The notes below the pieces were generated by a model. The model saw only the letters and a list, made by a program, of their open reading frames with translations, had not been told where the DNA came from and made no database searches. Below, in pieces: positions 1-7,615 of a stretch of 51,021 bases of DNA (positions are counted from its first letter, which is position 1; every line of letters starts with the position of its first letter). Location: assembly GCF_002086275.1 (NCBI RefSeq), contig NZ_MVHT01000043.1, positions 1 through 51,021 on the forward strand, in the 5' to 3' direction. Both the position numbers and the translations under genes were made by a program. This DNA comes from Mycobacterium intermedium. Lineage in GTDB: Bacteria > Actinomycetota > Actinomycetes > Mycobacteriales > Mycobacteriaceae.

Positions 1-18
1 GTGTCAGTCCTGCGACAC

Positions 19-53
19 GCCGAGCGTGACGTACAAACATGCACGCTCGCGGC
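19..53. other. imperfect stem-loop upstream of glmM
   Basis: GAGCGTG at 22-28 pairs with CACGCTC at 42-48 across a 13-nt loop. GCC at 19-21 can extend the stem with GGC at 51-53 over a two-base bulge. In M. tuberculosis the ribosomal protein genes rplM-rpsI lie just upstream of glmM, so this could be the end of that transcript, but no U-tract follows. The rest of 1-100 is non-coding leader for glmM. Confidence 0.3.
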
Positions 54-100
54 CAAGAGTGGGTATGTACAGGCAGTAGCACTGTGAGAGGTTTGTCGTT

Positions 101-1438
101 ATGGGTCGACTGTTCGGCACCGACGGTGTGCGCGGAGTCGCCAATCGTGAGCTGACCGCCGAGTTGGCCCTGGCACTGGGTGCCGCCGCCGCGCGACACC
201 TGGCCAGTTCGGGCGAACCGGGCCGGCGGGTCGCCGTGATCGGCCGCGACCCGCGGGCCAGCGGCGAAATGCTGGAGGCCGCGGTGATCGCCGGACTCAC
301 CAGCGAAGGCGTCGACGCGCTGCGCGTGGGGGTGCTGCCCACCCCCGCCGTGGCCTACCTGACCGGCGCTTATGACGCCGACTTCGGGGTGATGATCTCG
401 GCGTCACACAATCCGATGCCCGACAACGGCATCAAGATCTTCGGGCCGGGTGGCCACAAGCTGGACGACGACACCGAGGACCAGATCGAAAACCTGGTCG
501 CCGCCGGGCCGGGACTGCGACCCGTCGGGGCGGGGATAGGCCGAGTCATCGAGGCCGAGGACGCCGCCGACCGTTACCTGCGCCAAGTCAGCAAGGCCAG
601 CACCACTCCGCTGGACGGGCTGACCGTGGTCGTCGACTGCGCGCACGGCGCCGCGTCGTTGGCGGCACCGCGCGCCTACCGCGCCGCCGGTGCCCGGGTC
701 ATCGCGATCAACGCCGAGCCCAACGGACTCAACATCAACGACGGCTGCGGATCGACCCACTTGGATTCGCTGCGGGCGGCGGTCATCGCCCACCGCGCGG
801 ACCTGGGACTGGCGCACGACGGAGATGCCGACCGGTGCCTGGCCGTGGACGCCAACGGCGACCTCGTCGATGGCGACGCCATCATGGTGGTGCTCGCGCT
901 GGCGATGAAAGAGGCCGGCGAACTGGCCGCCAATACGTTGGTGACCACGGTGATGAGCAACCTGGGCCTGCATCTGGCGATGCGCTCGGCCGGCGTCGAG
1001 GTGCGGACCACCGCCGTCGGCGACCGCTACGTCCTGGAGGAACTGCGCGCGGGTGACTACAGCCTGGGCGGGGAGCAGTCCGGTCACATCGTGATGCCCG
1101 CGTTGGGCTCCACCGGCGACGGCATCGTCACCGGCCTGCGCCTCATGGCGCGCATGGTGGAAACCGGCTCGACCCTGGCCGACCTGGCGTCGGCGATGCA
1201 GTCGTTGCCGCAGGTGCTGATCAACGTTCACGTTGCCGACAAGGCCACCGCGGCCGTCGCGCCCTCGGTGCAGAGCGCGGTCGACCGCGCCGCCGCCGAG
1301 TTAGGCGACAGCGGGCGAATTCTATTGCGCCCCTCTGGAACCGAACCCATGATCCGCGTGATGGTGGAGGCCGCGGACGAGGATGTTGCCCAGCGGCTGG
1401 CCACCACCGTGGCGGACGCGGTAAGCAGCGCAAGCTAA
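101..1438 (+). CDS. glmM: phosphoglucosamine mutase GlmM
   Basis: GlmM converts glucosamine-6-phosphate to glucosamine-1-phosphate in the cytosol, a step toward UDP-GlcNAc for peptidoglycan and arabinogalactan linker synthesis. All family signatures are present: N-terminal FGTDGVRG, the phosphoserine loop SASHNP with catalytic Ser102, the Mg-binding DGDADR at 240-245, the sugar-binding GEQSGH at 324-329 and the phosphate-binding RPSGTEP at 410-416. Length of 445 aa is normal. The ATG at 101 places [12 protein letters not shown] at the N-terminus, as in the family. GlmS, which makes the substrate, is encoded 30 kb away at 31538; in M. tuberculosis the two genes are only a few genes apart (Rv3441c, Rv3436c), so the catabolic block has separated them here. 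Confidence 0.97.
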   Translation: MGRLFGTDGVRGVANRELTAELALALGAAAARHLASSGEPGRRVAVIGRDPRASGEMLEAAVIAGLTSEGVDALRVGVLPTPAVAYLTGAYDADFGVMISASHNPMPDNGIKIFGPGGHKLDDDTEDQIENLVAAGPGLRPVGAGIGRVIEAEDAADRYLRQVSKASTTPLDGLTVVVDCAHGAASLAAPRAYRAAGARVIAINAEPNGLNINDGCGSTHLDSLRAAVIAHRADLGLAHDGDADRCLAVDANGDLVDGDAIMVVLALAMKEAGELAANTLVTTVMSNLGLHLAMRSAGVEVRTTAVGDRYVLEELRAGDYSLGGEQSGHIVMPALGSTGDGIVTGLRLMARMVETGSTLADLASAMQSLPQVLINVHVADKATAAVAPSVQSAVDRAAAELGDSGRILLRPSGTEPMIRVMVEAADEDVAQRLATTVADAVSSAS

Positions 1439-1487
1439 TTCGCGATCACCTGGAACCATTCGGGCGGGTTCCGGCGTCGAACCAGGC

Positions 1488-1775
1488 ATGAGACTCGATA
1501 GTGCCGCGCTGCGTGCGGTAGCGGACCGGTTCAGTGCTGCGGCCGACCTGATCGACGACGCCGTCGTAAACCACTTGGCGCGGTTGATGTTTGACGGCGC
1601 TCGCGCCGGCCGCGTGCACGCGGCGCGCGGTGACGCGCTGCGCGTGAACCTCGACCGGCTGGCCGGCGAATTGTCGCATTGGTCGCGTGCTGCGCGCGAG
1701 ATCGCCGCGGCGCTGCGAGCCGGTGCCGAACGCTACGCCGATGCCGACGGGTACGCCGCGGCGCGGATCACCTGA
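1488..1775 (+). CDS. EspC-like small protein, putative type VII secretion substrate (Rv3440c-like)
   Basis: A 95-aa helical, Ala-rich protein with no signal peptide. The C-terminus carries YADAD at 83-87, which fits the YxxxD/E general secretion motif of ESX/type VII substrates. The overall layout (N-terminal helix, polar turn around HWSRAAR at 64-70, second helix ending in the motif) is that of the EspC/DUF2580 family. It ends 2 bp before the GTG of the next gene, which has a WxG motif, so the two are probably co-expressed and may form a heterodimeric secretion pair, as Esx/Esp proteins do. Position after glmM matches M. tuberculosis Rv3440c. Secretion is inferred from motif and context only. 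Confidence 0.7.
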   Translation: MRLDSAALRAVADRFSAAADLIDDAVVNHLARLMFDGARAGRVHAARGDALRVNLDRLAGELSHWSRAAREIAAALRAGAERYADADGYAAARIT

Positions 1776-1777
1776 GC

Positions 1778-3040
1778 GTGGCGGCATGGCTGGATGTCGC
1801 CGGTCGACTGGCCGAGGGCCGTCCCGCGGTGGAGCGCACGCAAAGCTATGTGCAGGCCTGCGAACGTGTCGGTTGCGTGGCCCCTGACCTCGATGTCGCC
1901 GACGAATACGGCAGCGAGGAGGGGCTTGACCTGCGCGCACTCGACGATGACTGCGCCCGGCTGCGCGCCGCGGGCGCGGCGGTCATGGAAGCCCTGCGGA
2001 TGCAACGCGCGCAGGTTGCCGAGTTGGCGGCGGCGTGGAGCGGGCCGGGAGCTGACGCGGCGGTCGCATTTCTGCAGCGCCATTGCGACACCGCGAACGC
2101 GATAGCGACCGAAATCCGCGCGGCCGCGCAGCGCTGCGAGTCGCTGCGCGACAACCTTTGGCGGTTAGTCGATGCAAAAGTCGCCGCGGCCATTGAAATC
2201 GACGATCGGAGCGCGGCGCAGCGGCCGGACTGGTTGGCCGCCGTCGCCGCCGTGTCGACCGGGGCGGGCGACCACCAGACCGCCGAGGCGGTGGTCCGTC
2301 AACAGGTAAATCCCTACGTGCACAACGACATCGGCAACGACTGGTACGACGCGATGCGATCGGCACGGACGGGAGTCGCGGCCTACTACGACATGGTCAA
2401 CGACCGGTTGGCCGGCGCGCCGGCCGCATCCTTCGAGATTCCCGGCGATCTGGGCCCGGCAGGCGGCCCATCGGTTCGGCCGGCGGTCGGGCGCCCAACT
2501 TTCGGCGTCGCAGCGCCTTCAGCGCCCGCAGGATTCGGTGGTCGGCCGGCGGATCCCGGCCCGCCCATCGGCACTGCGATGCAGCCGTCGGCCACCAGCC
2601 CCCCAGCGACTACCGATGTTCCGCTACCCCAGCCATTTTCGGGTTTGGGGAGCGCTGGCGGGTTAGGTGGGCTGGGTGCGATCGCCGGACGGATCATCGA
2701 CACGATGGGTGACGCGGTGGGCGGTGCGCTGGCGCCGAGCGACCCGGGCGATGCCGATTCATTCGACGGCGACGGCGACGGCGACGGCGACGACGCCGAG
2801 GACGACCACGACGACGACAACAACGACGACGACCGGCGCCCACGAAGCCACCATGATTTGAAGGAGTCCGACAAGGCCGACCGCGCCCATGCCGCAGCGA
2901 CGCCGCACGCCGTCACCCAGGCGCCCGGCACCGCCGAACCGTCAGCCGGTCCGACTCAGGTCGTGACGCCGCCCGCGCCGCCGGACGCTGCTACCCCGTG
3001 TGAGATCGCGGCGGACGAGCTTCCGAAGGCAGGGCAATGA
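1778..3040 (+). CDS. WxG-motif, Pro- and Asp-rich hypothetical protein (Rv3439c-like)
   Basis: About 420 aa, taking GTG at 1778, two bases after the preceding stop, as the start; the frame stays open further upstream but only across the neighbouring gene. Residues 1-150 are helical and contain WSG at 87-89 followed by GADAAVAFL, resembling the WXG100/PPE-like turn of type VII secretion proteins. From about 215 the protein becomes low-complexity: Pro/Gly/Ala-rich, then an acidic run (DGDGDGDGDD followed by DHDDDNNDDD) encoded near 2760-2835, then a Pro/Ala/Thr tail. No signal peptide or membrane segment. Architecture suggests a secreted or envelope-associated partner of the EspC-like protein upstream. 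The acidic tract could bind cations. Function unknown. Confidence 0.7.
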   Translation: MAAWLDVAGRLAEGRPAVERTQSYVQACERVGCVAPDLDVADEYGSEEGLDLRALDDDCARLRAAGAAVMEALRMQRAQVAELAAAWSGPGADAAVAFLQRHCDTANAIATEIRAAAQRCESLRDNLWRLVDAKVAAAIEIDDRSAAQRPDWLAAVAAVSTGAGDHQTAEAVVRQQVNPYVHNDIGNDWYDAMRSARTGVAAYYDMVNDRLAGAPAASFEIPGDLGPAGGPSVRPAVGRPTFGVAAPSAPAGFGGRPADPGPPIGTAMQPSATSPPATTDVPLPQPFSGLGSAGGLGGLGAIAGRIIDTMGDAVGGALAPSDPGDADSFDGDGDGDGDDAEDDHDDDNNDDDRRPRSHHDLKESDKADRAHAAATPHAVTQAPGTAEPSAGPTQVVTPPAPPDAATPCEIAADELPKAGQ

Positions 3041-3046
3041 GACGCG

Positions 3047-4087
3047 TCACGGCCGCAGCTGCAGCAGCTCTTCGACAAACCGAACCGCTTCGCGGGGGTC
3101 GTTTGTCACCGGCCTGACCAGCAGTGTCGTCACCCCGGCCGCGGCACAGGCGGCCAGGCGTTCGGCGACGAATCCGCGCGGGCCGATCAGCGACAGGTCG
3201 CGCGCCAAGTCGTTGGGCACCGCGTCGATCGCCTCCGACTTGCGGCCGGCCAGATAGAGCTCCTGGATCCGGTCGGCGGCGGCGCCGAACCCGTAGCGGG
3301 TCGCCAGGTTGTGGTAGAAATTGCGGCCCTTGGCGCCCATCCCGCCGATGTACAACGCCAACGTCGGTTTGGTCAAGGCCAGTCGGTCGCCGACGTCGTC
3401 GCCGATGGCCAGCGAGGTACCCACCATGACGTCGAGCGCGCCCAGTGCGGGATCGCGCTTCGCGGCCCCGGCCGCCAGGGCGTCACCCCACACCGACTCG
3501 GCCCGCTCGGGCAGGAAGAACACGGGCTGCCAGCCATCGGCGATCTCGGCCGTCAGCTCCACATTCTTCGGCCCCAGTGCGGCGATCGAGATCGGAATAT
3601 GCTCGCGCACGGGATGATTGATGATCTTGAGGGCCTTGCCCAGCCCGGTTCCACGATCCGCGGGCAACGGGATCTGGTAGTGCTTGCCGGCGTATTGCAC
3701 CCGTTCCCGTCGCCACACCTGCCGGCAGATCTCCACCAGCTCGCGGGTGCGGCCCAGCGGGGCGTCGAACGGGACGCCGTGAAATCCCTCGACCACCTGC
3801 GGACCGGAGGTGCCGATGCCGAGGTTGAACCGGCCGTCGGAGACGTAGTCCAGGCCCGCGGCGGTCATTGCCAGCAGCGATGGAGTGCGCGTATAGATGG
3901 GAAACACCGCCGAAAGCAAGTCGACACTTGACGTTTTGGCGGCCAAATAACCGAGCTGACTGACACCGTCGAAAGCATAGGCTTCGGCGACCGCTGCAAC
4001 CTCGATTCCGGATTTCTCGAGTTCGACCACTTGAGCGACGGCCTCTTTGAATCCACCGGCATATCCAAGCGCAACACCAATTCGCAT
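3047..4087 (-). CDS. LLM-class F420-dependent oxidoreductase
   Basis: A 346-aa bacterial-luciferase-like TIM barrel. Recognisable segments are the start MRIGVALGY, DGRFNLGIGTSGPQ (cofactor phosphate region) and ADGWQPVFFLPE. Mycobacterial members of this type normally use coenzyme F420 for hydride transfer; the substrate is unknown. It is transcribed toward the Rv3439c-like gene, with stops 6 bp apart, and is divergent from the DUF3298 gene with 57 bp between start codons. Its 3' end (43 bp identical, then a diverged segment) is repeated at 30290-30407 at the far edge of the catabolic block. M. tuberculosis Rv3520c, a similar protein, lies in the cholesterol catabolic region, which fits a role in lipid or steroid-like breakdown. 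That link is inference. Confidence 0.85.
   Translation of the reverse strand: MRIGVALGYAGGFKEAVAQVVELEKSGIEVAAVAEAYAFDGVSQLGYLAAKTSSVDLLSAVFPIYTRTPSLLAMTAAGLDYVSDGRFNLGIGTSGPQVVEGFHGVPFDAPLGRTRELVEICRQVWRRERVQYAGKHYQIPLPADRGTGLGKALKIINHPVREHIPISIAALGPKNVELTAEIADGWQPVFFLPERAESVWGDALAAGAAKRDPALGALDVMVGTSLAIGDDVGDRLALTKPTLALYIGGMGAKGRNFYHNLATRYGFGAAADRIQELYLAGRKSEAIDAVPNDLARDLSLIGPRGFVAERLAACAAAGVTTLLVRPVTNDPREAVRFVEELLQLRP
3052..3336 (-). repeat. left copy of the block-flanking direct repeat (within the LLM gene)
   Basis: 3059-3101 is identical over 43 bp to 30297-30339; with one mismatch the match extends to 3052-3101 versus 30290-30339. A second segment, 3283-3336, matches 30347-30400 at about 46/54 positions. 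The 181 bp between the two segments here are replaced by 7 bp in the right copy, so the right copy lacks 174 bp (58 codons) in frame. Both copies have the same orientation, i.e. direct repeats bracketing about 27 kb. Confidence 0.9.
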
Positions 4088-4144
4088 ATTAAAACTCTAC
4101 ACACCCGGTATCGTGCAAAACGCAACCACCCAGATGGAGGCGGA
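4088..4144. promoter_or_regulatory. divergent promoter region, LLM oxidoreductase / DUF3298 gene
   Basis: 57 bp separate the start codons of the minus-strand oxidoreductase and the plus-strand secreted protein. The stretch is AT-richer than its surroundings (for example ATATTAAAACTCTAC near 4085-4099). It carries a good Shine-Dalgarno, GGAGG, shortly before the ATG at 4145. Exact -10/-35 boxes cannot be assigned. Confidence 0.5.
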
Positions 4145-4852
4145 ATGCGAAGAATTAGTGCGCTCGTGGCGGCGCTGACGGTGGCGGTGACGGCGCTGTC
4201 GTCGGTGGGCGGGGCGGCGGCCGAGCCGGTCGGAGGCTTTGCCGCCGTTCCCGACGTCATCGCGGGCACCAGTCCAGATGGTTTGGGCACCTGGTCAGTT
4301 CGGTATCAGCGGGTGGAGGGCGGCGATCCGGCGATCGCCAAGGCGATCAACGACGTGATCGACGCGGAGGCCCGGGGCCAGGTCGCCACTTACGAACCCA
4401 GCGCGTCCAAGACGCACAAGTGGACGTTTAATTCCACGGGAACGCTGTCTTTTCGCTCGATCACGGCGTCCGAACTATTCGTCGGGGACTACTCCACCGA
4501 TATGCCAAACATGCCGTTTCACGCTGTCGCGACGCGTGTATTCGACACCCGCAGCGGGATCCTCTTATCCTGGGACAACATTTTCGTGGATAAACAGGCT
4601 GGTTTGCTGCGATTATCCGACCAGACCAAGGAGATTCTGCCCACCGTGTATGCGGCCCCGCGCGCGGGCTGGCAATTCGGCGACGAAATAGCGCCGGTCG
4701 ATGCCAATTTTAAGTACTGGATACCCGCCGCGCGCGGCATCGAGCTGCACTTCCCCGACTACCAGTTCGGCCGCGGCCTACCGGTCATCACCGTGCCGTG
4801 GGCGAAGATCATCGACCTCGTCGCACCCGAATTCGTCGCGATTGCAGGGTGA
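4145..4852 (+). CDS. secreted DUF3298/RsiV-like protein (MPT64-type fold)
   Basis: 235 aa from ATG 4145, chosen because GGAGG lies just upstream and the N-terminus is then a clean Sec signal peptide (MRR, hydrophobic core to about 22, cleavage likely at GGAAA-EP around residue 26). The upstream in-frame extension would overlap the divergent gene. The mature part has the layout of DUF3298-containing proteins such as the M. tuberculosis secreted antigen MPT64: an Asn/Asp-poor beta region, TRVFDTRSGILLSWDNIF in the middle, and a C-terminal strand pair (GIELHFPDYQFGRG, then VITVPWAKIIDLV). Family membership is inferred by eye. Function is unknown; location is extracellular or periplasmic. It lies between two minus-strand genes of the block and converges on the carotenoid-oxygenase gene. 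Confidence 0.7.
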   Translation: MRRISALVAALTVAVTALSSVGGAAAEPVGGFAAVPDVIAGTSPDGLGTWSVRYQRVEGGDPAIAKAINDVIDAEARGQVATYEPSASKTHKWTFNSTGTLSFRSITASELFVGDYSTDMPNMPFHAVATRVFDTRSGILLSWDNIFVDKQAGLLRLSDQTKEILPTVYAAPRAGWQFGDEIAPVDANFKYWIPAARGIELHFPDYQFGRGLPVITVPWAKIIDLVAPEFVAIAG

Positions 4853-4866
4853 CCCCGGCGCCGGGG
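4853..4866. terminator. perfect GC palindrome between convergent genes
   Basis: CCCCGGCGCCGGGG is a 14-bp perfect palindrome filling most of the 19-bp gap between the convergent stops at 4852 and 4872. It could act as a short bidirectional hairpin. There is no T-tract, so terminator function is only a suggestion. Confidence 0.3.
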
Positions 4867-4871
4867 GTGGG

Positions 4872-6314
4872 TCAGACCCGCCGGGCGACGCGGGGGGTGA
4901 AGCACCCGTGGAAACTCAGCGGCAGGTGATGCCGCAACCGGCCGGTGTAGACGGGTCCGGCGTCCAGCTTCCTGGCGTCCAGCACCAGCAGGTTGGCGGT
5001 GTTGTTGATCCCGTCCTGGGTGGGGACCAGCAGCCAGCCGTCGTCTTCGTCGGTGCCGCCGGGCCGCGGGGCGAAGACGCCCTCCTGCGGCAGGTGGCCC
5101 GGTGGCAGCCGGTATGTAACCGCGGCGCCGGATACGTTGTCCACCTTGGCGATGGCGTTCGGAAGGACGCTCGCGTCGAGGCCCGTGGCCAGATACGTGT
5201 AACGGCTGCGCTGTCCGGTGCGCGACAGGTTGAAGGTGGGGAACTCGCCGGTGGCGTCGGAGAATCGCTCCTGGGTGACTTTGCCCGATCGGGTGATCCG
5301 CATCCGCAGCAGATGTCCGCCGTAGGGCACGCTGCCCATCTGGTCCAGGGATTGCACCGCCGAGAGCTGGCCGTTGAGTTGCTCCCACGACGCGTGGTAG
5401 TTGACCATTTCCACCACGGTGTCGTTGCGGTCCTCGTAGGCGTTGACCAGGTGCAGGTGCAACGTCGGATCCGTGTGTAACACAAGCGGTTTCCCACCGC
5501 TGCGCGGCATCAGGCCGATCATCGTTCCGCGCTTCGCGTCGTATTGGATGGCGTCGATGAAGTTGCGTACCCCCAGACCCGCCCCGATGAACATGTCGAT
5601 CGGAAAGATCAGCGGCGGCACCACGAACACCATGTTTCGCGCGGTGAGCCCGACGTCGTGGTTGAACATCGGGCCCGGCAACGTGAGGTGCCCCAGCCGG
5701 TGTAATTTTCCGGCGCGATCGACCCGGTAACAGATCAGCTTGGGAATCGGGAACATCGCCAGGCCGAAGTTGAACATGTCCCCGGTGGCGCGGTCCCACT
5801 TCGGATGCGCCGAGAAGGCGCCGAGCCACCGGAGTTTGCCGCCGAACCTGTCGATGCCGATGGTGTCGAGAGTGTCCGGATCGATCTCGGTCGGCGGACC
5901 ACCCTCCCAAAGTGCCAGCAGCTTTCCCGCGTGCATGACAACTCCGGTGTTTGCGACGTTGGCCGGGAAGCGTAGCGCGTTGGCCAGCAGCCCTCCGGGC
6001 CGCATCGTCCCGAGCGTGCGAAACGGAATTTCCTGTGATTCCAGTGACTTTCGGTAGTGCTCGGTCTGGATGTACCGGTTGCGGTAGTGCACGGCGCCGT
6101 CGGCGAAGGCGAACATGGACAGCATGCCGTCGCCGTCGAAAAGGTGGCCAAGGGGGTGGCCACCGGCATCCAGCTTTCCCGGGCCGTTGCGGTACAGCGT
6201 GCCGCGCAGCTCGACCGGCAGGGTGCCCTCGTAATCGTCGATGACGTAGTCGTGTTCGTCGTAGAGCGGGGCGTAGACGGTGAGGCTGCTTTCCGGGACG
6301 CTCGGACTGACCAT
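4872..6314 (-). CDS. carotenoid cleavage oxygenase family protein
   Basis: 480 aa, matching the normal size of the family (retinal pigment epithelial protein/lignostilbene dioxygenase superfamily), non-heme Fe(II) enzymes that split C=C bonds in apocarotenoids or stilbenes. The four iron-binding histidines can be placed: His170 (AFSAHPKWD), His219 (MFNHDVGLT), His288 (LHLHLVNAYED) and His469 (LSFHGCFTPR). The N-terminal GTLYRNGPG and HLFDGDGM and the EFPTFN segment at 357-362 are also typical. ATG at 6314 has AGGAG 7 nt upstream. It is the last gene of the P450-mce operon, 8 bp after the preceding stop, so it probably acts on the imported molecule. Whether the substrate is a carotenoid, a stilbene or something else cannot be told. 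Confidence 0.9.
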   Translation of the reverse strand: MVSPSVPESSLTVYAPLYDEHDYVIDDYEGTLPVELRGTLYRNGPGKLDAGGHPLGHLFDGDGMLSMFAFADGAVHYRNRYIQTEHYRKSLESQEIPFRTLGTMRPGGLLANALRFPANVANTGVVMHAGKLLALWEGGPPTEIDPDTLDTIGIDRFGGKLRWLGAFSAHPKWDRATGDMFNFGLAMFPIPKLICYRVDRAGKLHRLGHLTLPGPMFNHDVGLTARNMVFVVPPLIFPIDMFIGAGLGVRNFIDAIQYDAKRGTMIGLMPRSGGKPLVLHTDPTLHLHLVNAYEDRNDTVVEMVNYHASWEQLNGQLSAVQSLDQMGSVPYGGHLLRMRITRSGKVTQERFSDATGEFPTFNLSRTGQRSRYTYLATGLDASVLPNAIAKVDNVSGAAVTYRLPPGHLPQEGVFAPRPGGTDEDDGWLLVPTQDGINNTANLLVLDARKLDAGPVYTGRLRHHLPLSFHGCFTPRVARRV

Positions 6315-6322
6315 TGGTGCTC

Positions 6323-7030
6323 CTAGTCGATCGGGACGGTCTGAGGGCGGGGTGGGCGCACCCGCAACGTGCAGGACAGCCCGGGCAGGTGCGGATCGAA
6401 CTCGAGGGGGATCGCCGAGTTTCGGTCGAAGACCCGCTCACACGCGGCCTTGCATGCCATCAGGCACGAATTTTCCTGGGCCGCGGTCAATCCCGTCGAC
6501 GTGTGCATTGCGCACTCGGGGATTTCGTACACCAGGGTGCCGTCGGGTTCCACCCCGGATCGGTGGATCGGGCCCACCAGGAAGGTGGCGAAGCCGACCC
6601 CGGCGTCGAGCACCGCGGGGTACATTCCGGGTGGCACGATCCTGACCGCGTTGAACGCCGGCAGCAGGAAACGCAGCCAGCGCTGCAGCCGATGGGCGAC
6701 CGCCGAGGAGACCAGCTCGTTGACGTCGTCGCGTGGTAGCTCGCGAACGAGTAGTCCGGTCGCCCATTCCAATTCGCGGACAAACTGCCCGTACCGCCGG
6801 CGCCACGACTCCCGGGGGGATTCCGGTCGCCTCGTCCGGCGACCACGCGGCGCGGTCACCGCCGCCCAGCCGGCCTCGACGGCGGCCCGATCGTCGACGA
6901 CCAGCCGCAGGATGGGGAGCAACAATGATTCGGGTATGTCCCCGACGGCGCGCAGCATCGAACGCATGATCAGGTCGTCGCGGACCGCCGTGAGCGATTT
7001 CAGGAGATTTTCCTGCGTCAACGTGGTCAC
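6323..7030 (-). CDS. Cys-rich hypothetical protein of the mce operon
   Basis: 235 aa starting at GTG 7030, which overlaps the stop of the Mce-associated gene (GTGA). Not confidently recognised. The N-terminal two-thirds is helical and Arg-rich without membrane segments. The C-terminal part has a cysteine cluster (SCLMACKAACERVF, then GLSCTLRV). The spacing of conserved Cys and the following strand faintly recall the L-2-amino-thiazoline-4-carboxylic acid hydrolase-like fold (PF14196), but this is a weak visual resemblance. Location in the operon, between the Mce-associated protein and the carotenoid oxygenase, suggests a catabolic rather than transport role. Confidence 0.7.
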   Translation of the reverse strand: MTTLTQENLLKSLTAVRDDLIMRSMLRAVGDIPESLLLPILRLVVDDRAAVEAGWAAVTAPRGRRTRRPESPRESWRRRYGQFVRELEWATGLLVRELPRDDVNELVSSAVAHRLQRWLRFLLPAFNAVRIVPPGMYPAVLDAGVGFATFLVGPIHRSGVEPDGTLVYEIPECAMHTSTGLTAAQENSCLMACKAACERVFDRNSAIPLEFDPHLPGLSCTLRVRPPRPQTVPID

Positions 7031-7593
7031 GGGATCTCGACCTTTCCGGCCTTCCAGCGACCGTCGATCTTCTGCATCGTCATGACGATGCGGCTGCGGT
7101 CGACGCGCGGGTTCGGGACGTCGGTGTTGGTGACGGTCTGGTCGACGAACAGCAGGACTACGACCTGAGTCTCGGTGGCGGACTTGATCGCCGAGTCGAC
7201 GACGACACCGTGGCCGGTGGCCTTGTGGTCGATCAGTAGCTGCCGCAGCTTGGAGCTGGATTGGCTGTAGAGATCCCGGAATTCGCCCGTTGCGCCGTCC
7301 AGGACGGCGTTGAAATTCGCGTCGAGATTGTTGCTGTCGACTGACGTCAGGGTGACCGCGTAGCTGGTGGCCACCTTCAGCGCCGCCTCGCCGGCGGCTT
7401 GGACGTTGCGGGCGTGGTAGTACTGCCACATGAAGTAGCCGGTCGCCGCCGCGAGTGTGACGATCAGCAACGCCAGGGCGGCGGTCATGGTGCGCCGGAA
7501 TCGATTTCGTGGTGGTGCGCCGGGCTCCGCGCTCGCGGCAACCGCTGTGGCGGCCTGGACCTCTTCGCGTTCATCGCACAGGCTGGTGGTCAT
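7027..7593 (-). CDS. Mce-associated membrane protein (Mas)
   Basis: 188 aa from ATG 7593; the longer frame upstream would run through the mceF 3' end and has no Mce-associated features. Residues about 1-30 are cytosolic. One transmembrane helix follows (TAALALLIVTLAAATGYFMW, about 36-55), then an extracytoplasmic domain rich in polar strands ending VDRSRIVMTMQKIDGRWKAGKVEIP. This single-TM plus NTF2-like-domain layout is that of the Mas proteins encoded after mceF in mycobacterial mce operons, which stabilise or assist the transporter. It starts 22 bp after mceF and overlaps the next gene by 4 bp. Confidence 0.85.
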   Translation of the reverse strand: MTTSLCDEREEVQAATAVAASAEPGAPPRNRFRRTMTAALALLIVTLAAATGYFMWQYYHARNVQAAGEAALKVATSYAVTLTSVDSNNLDANFNAVLDGATGEFRDLYSQSSSKLRQLLIDHKATGHGVVVDSAIKSATETQVVVLLFVDQTVTNTDVPNPRVDRSRIVMTMQKIDGRWKAGKVEIP

Positions 7594-7615
7594 CGGCAAT
7601 CTCCTCGCTCCGGCG

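Noticed and set aside
404..1231. Long minus-strand open frame inside glmM
   Set aside because: Antisense shadow of a well-conserved gene in high-GC DNA; Arg/Gly/His-rich composition and no motif.
4759..6441. 560-codon minus-strand frame overlapping the carotenoid-oxygenase gene
   Set aside because: Same strand but different frame from the true gene; Arg/Pro-rich and without any family motif, while the other frame holds all four iron histidines.
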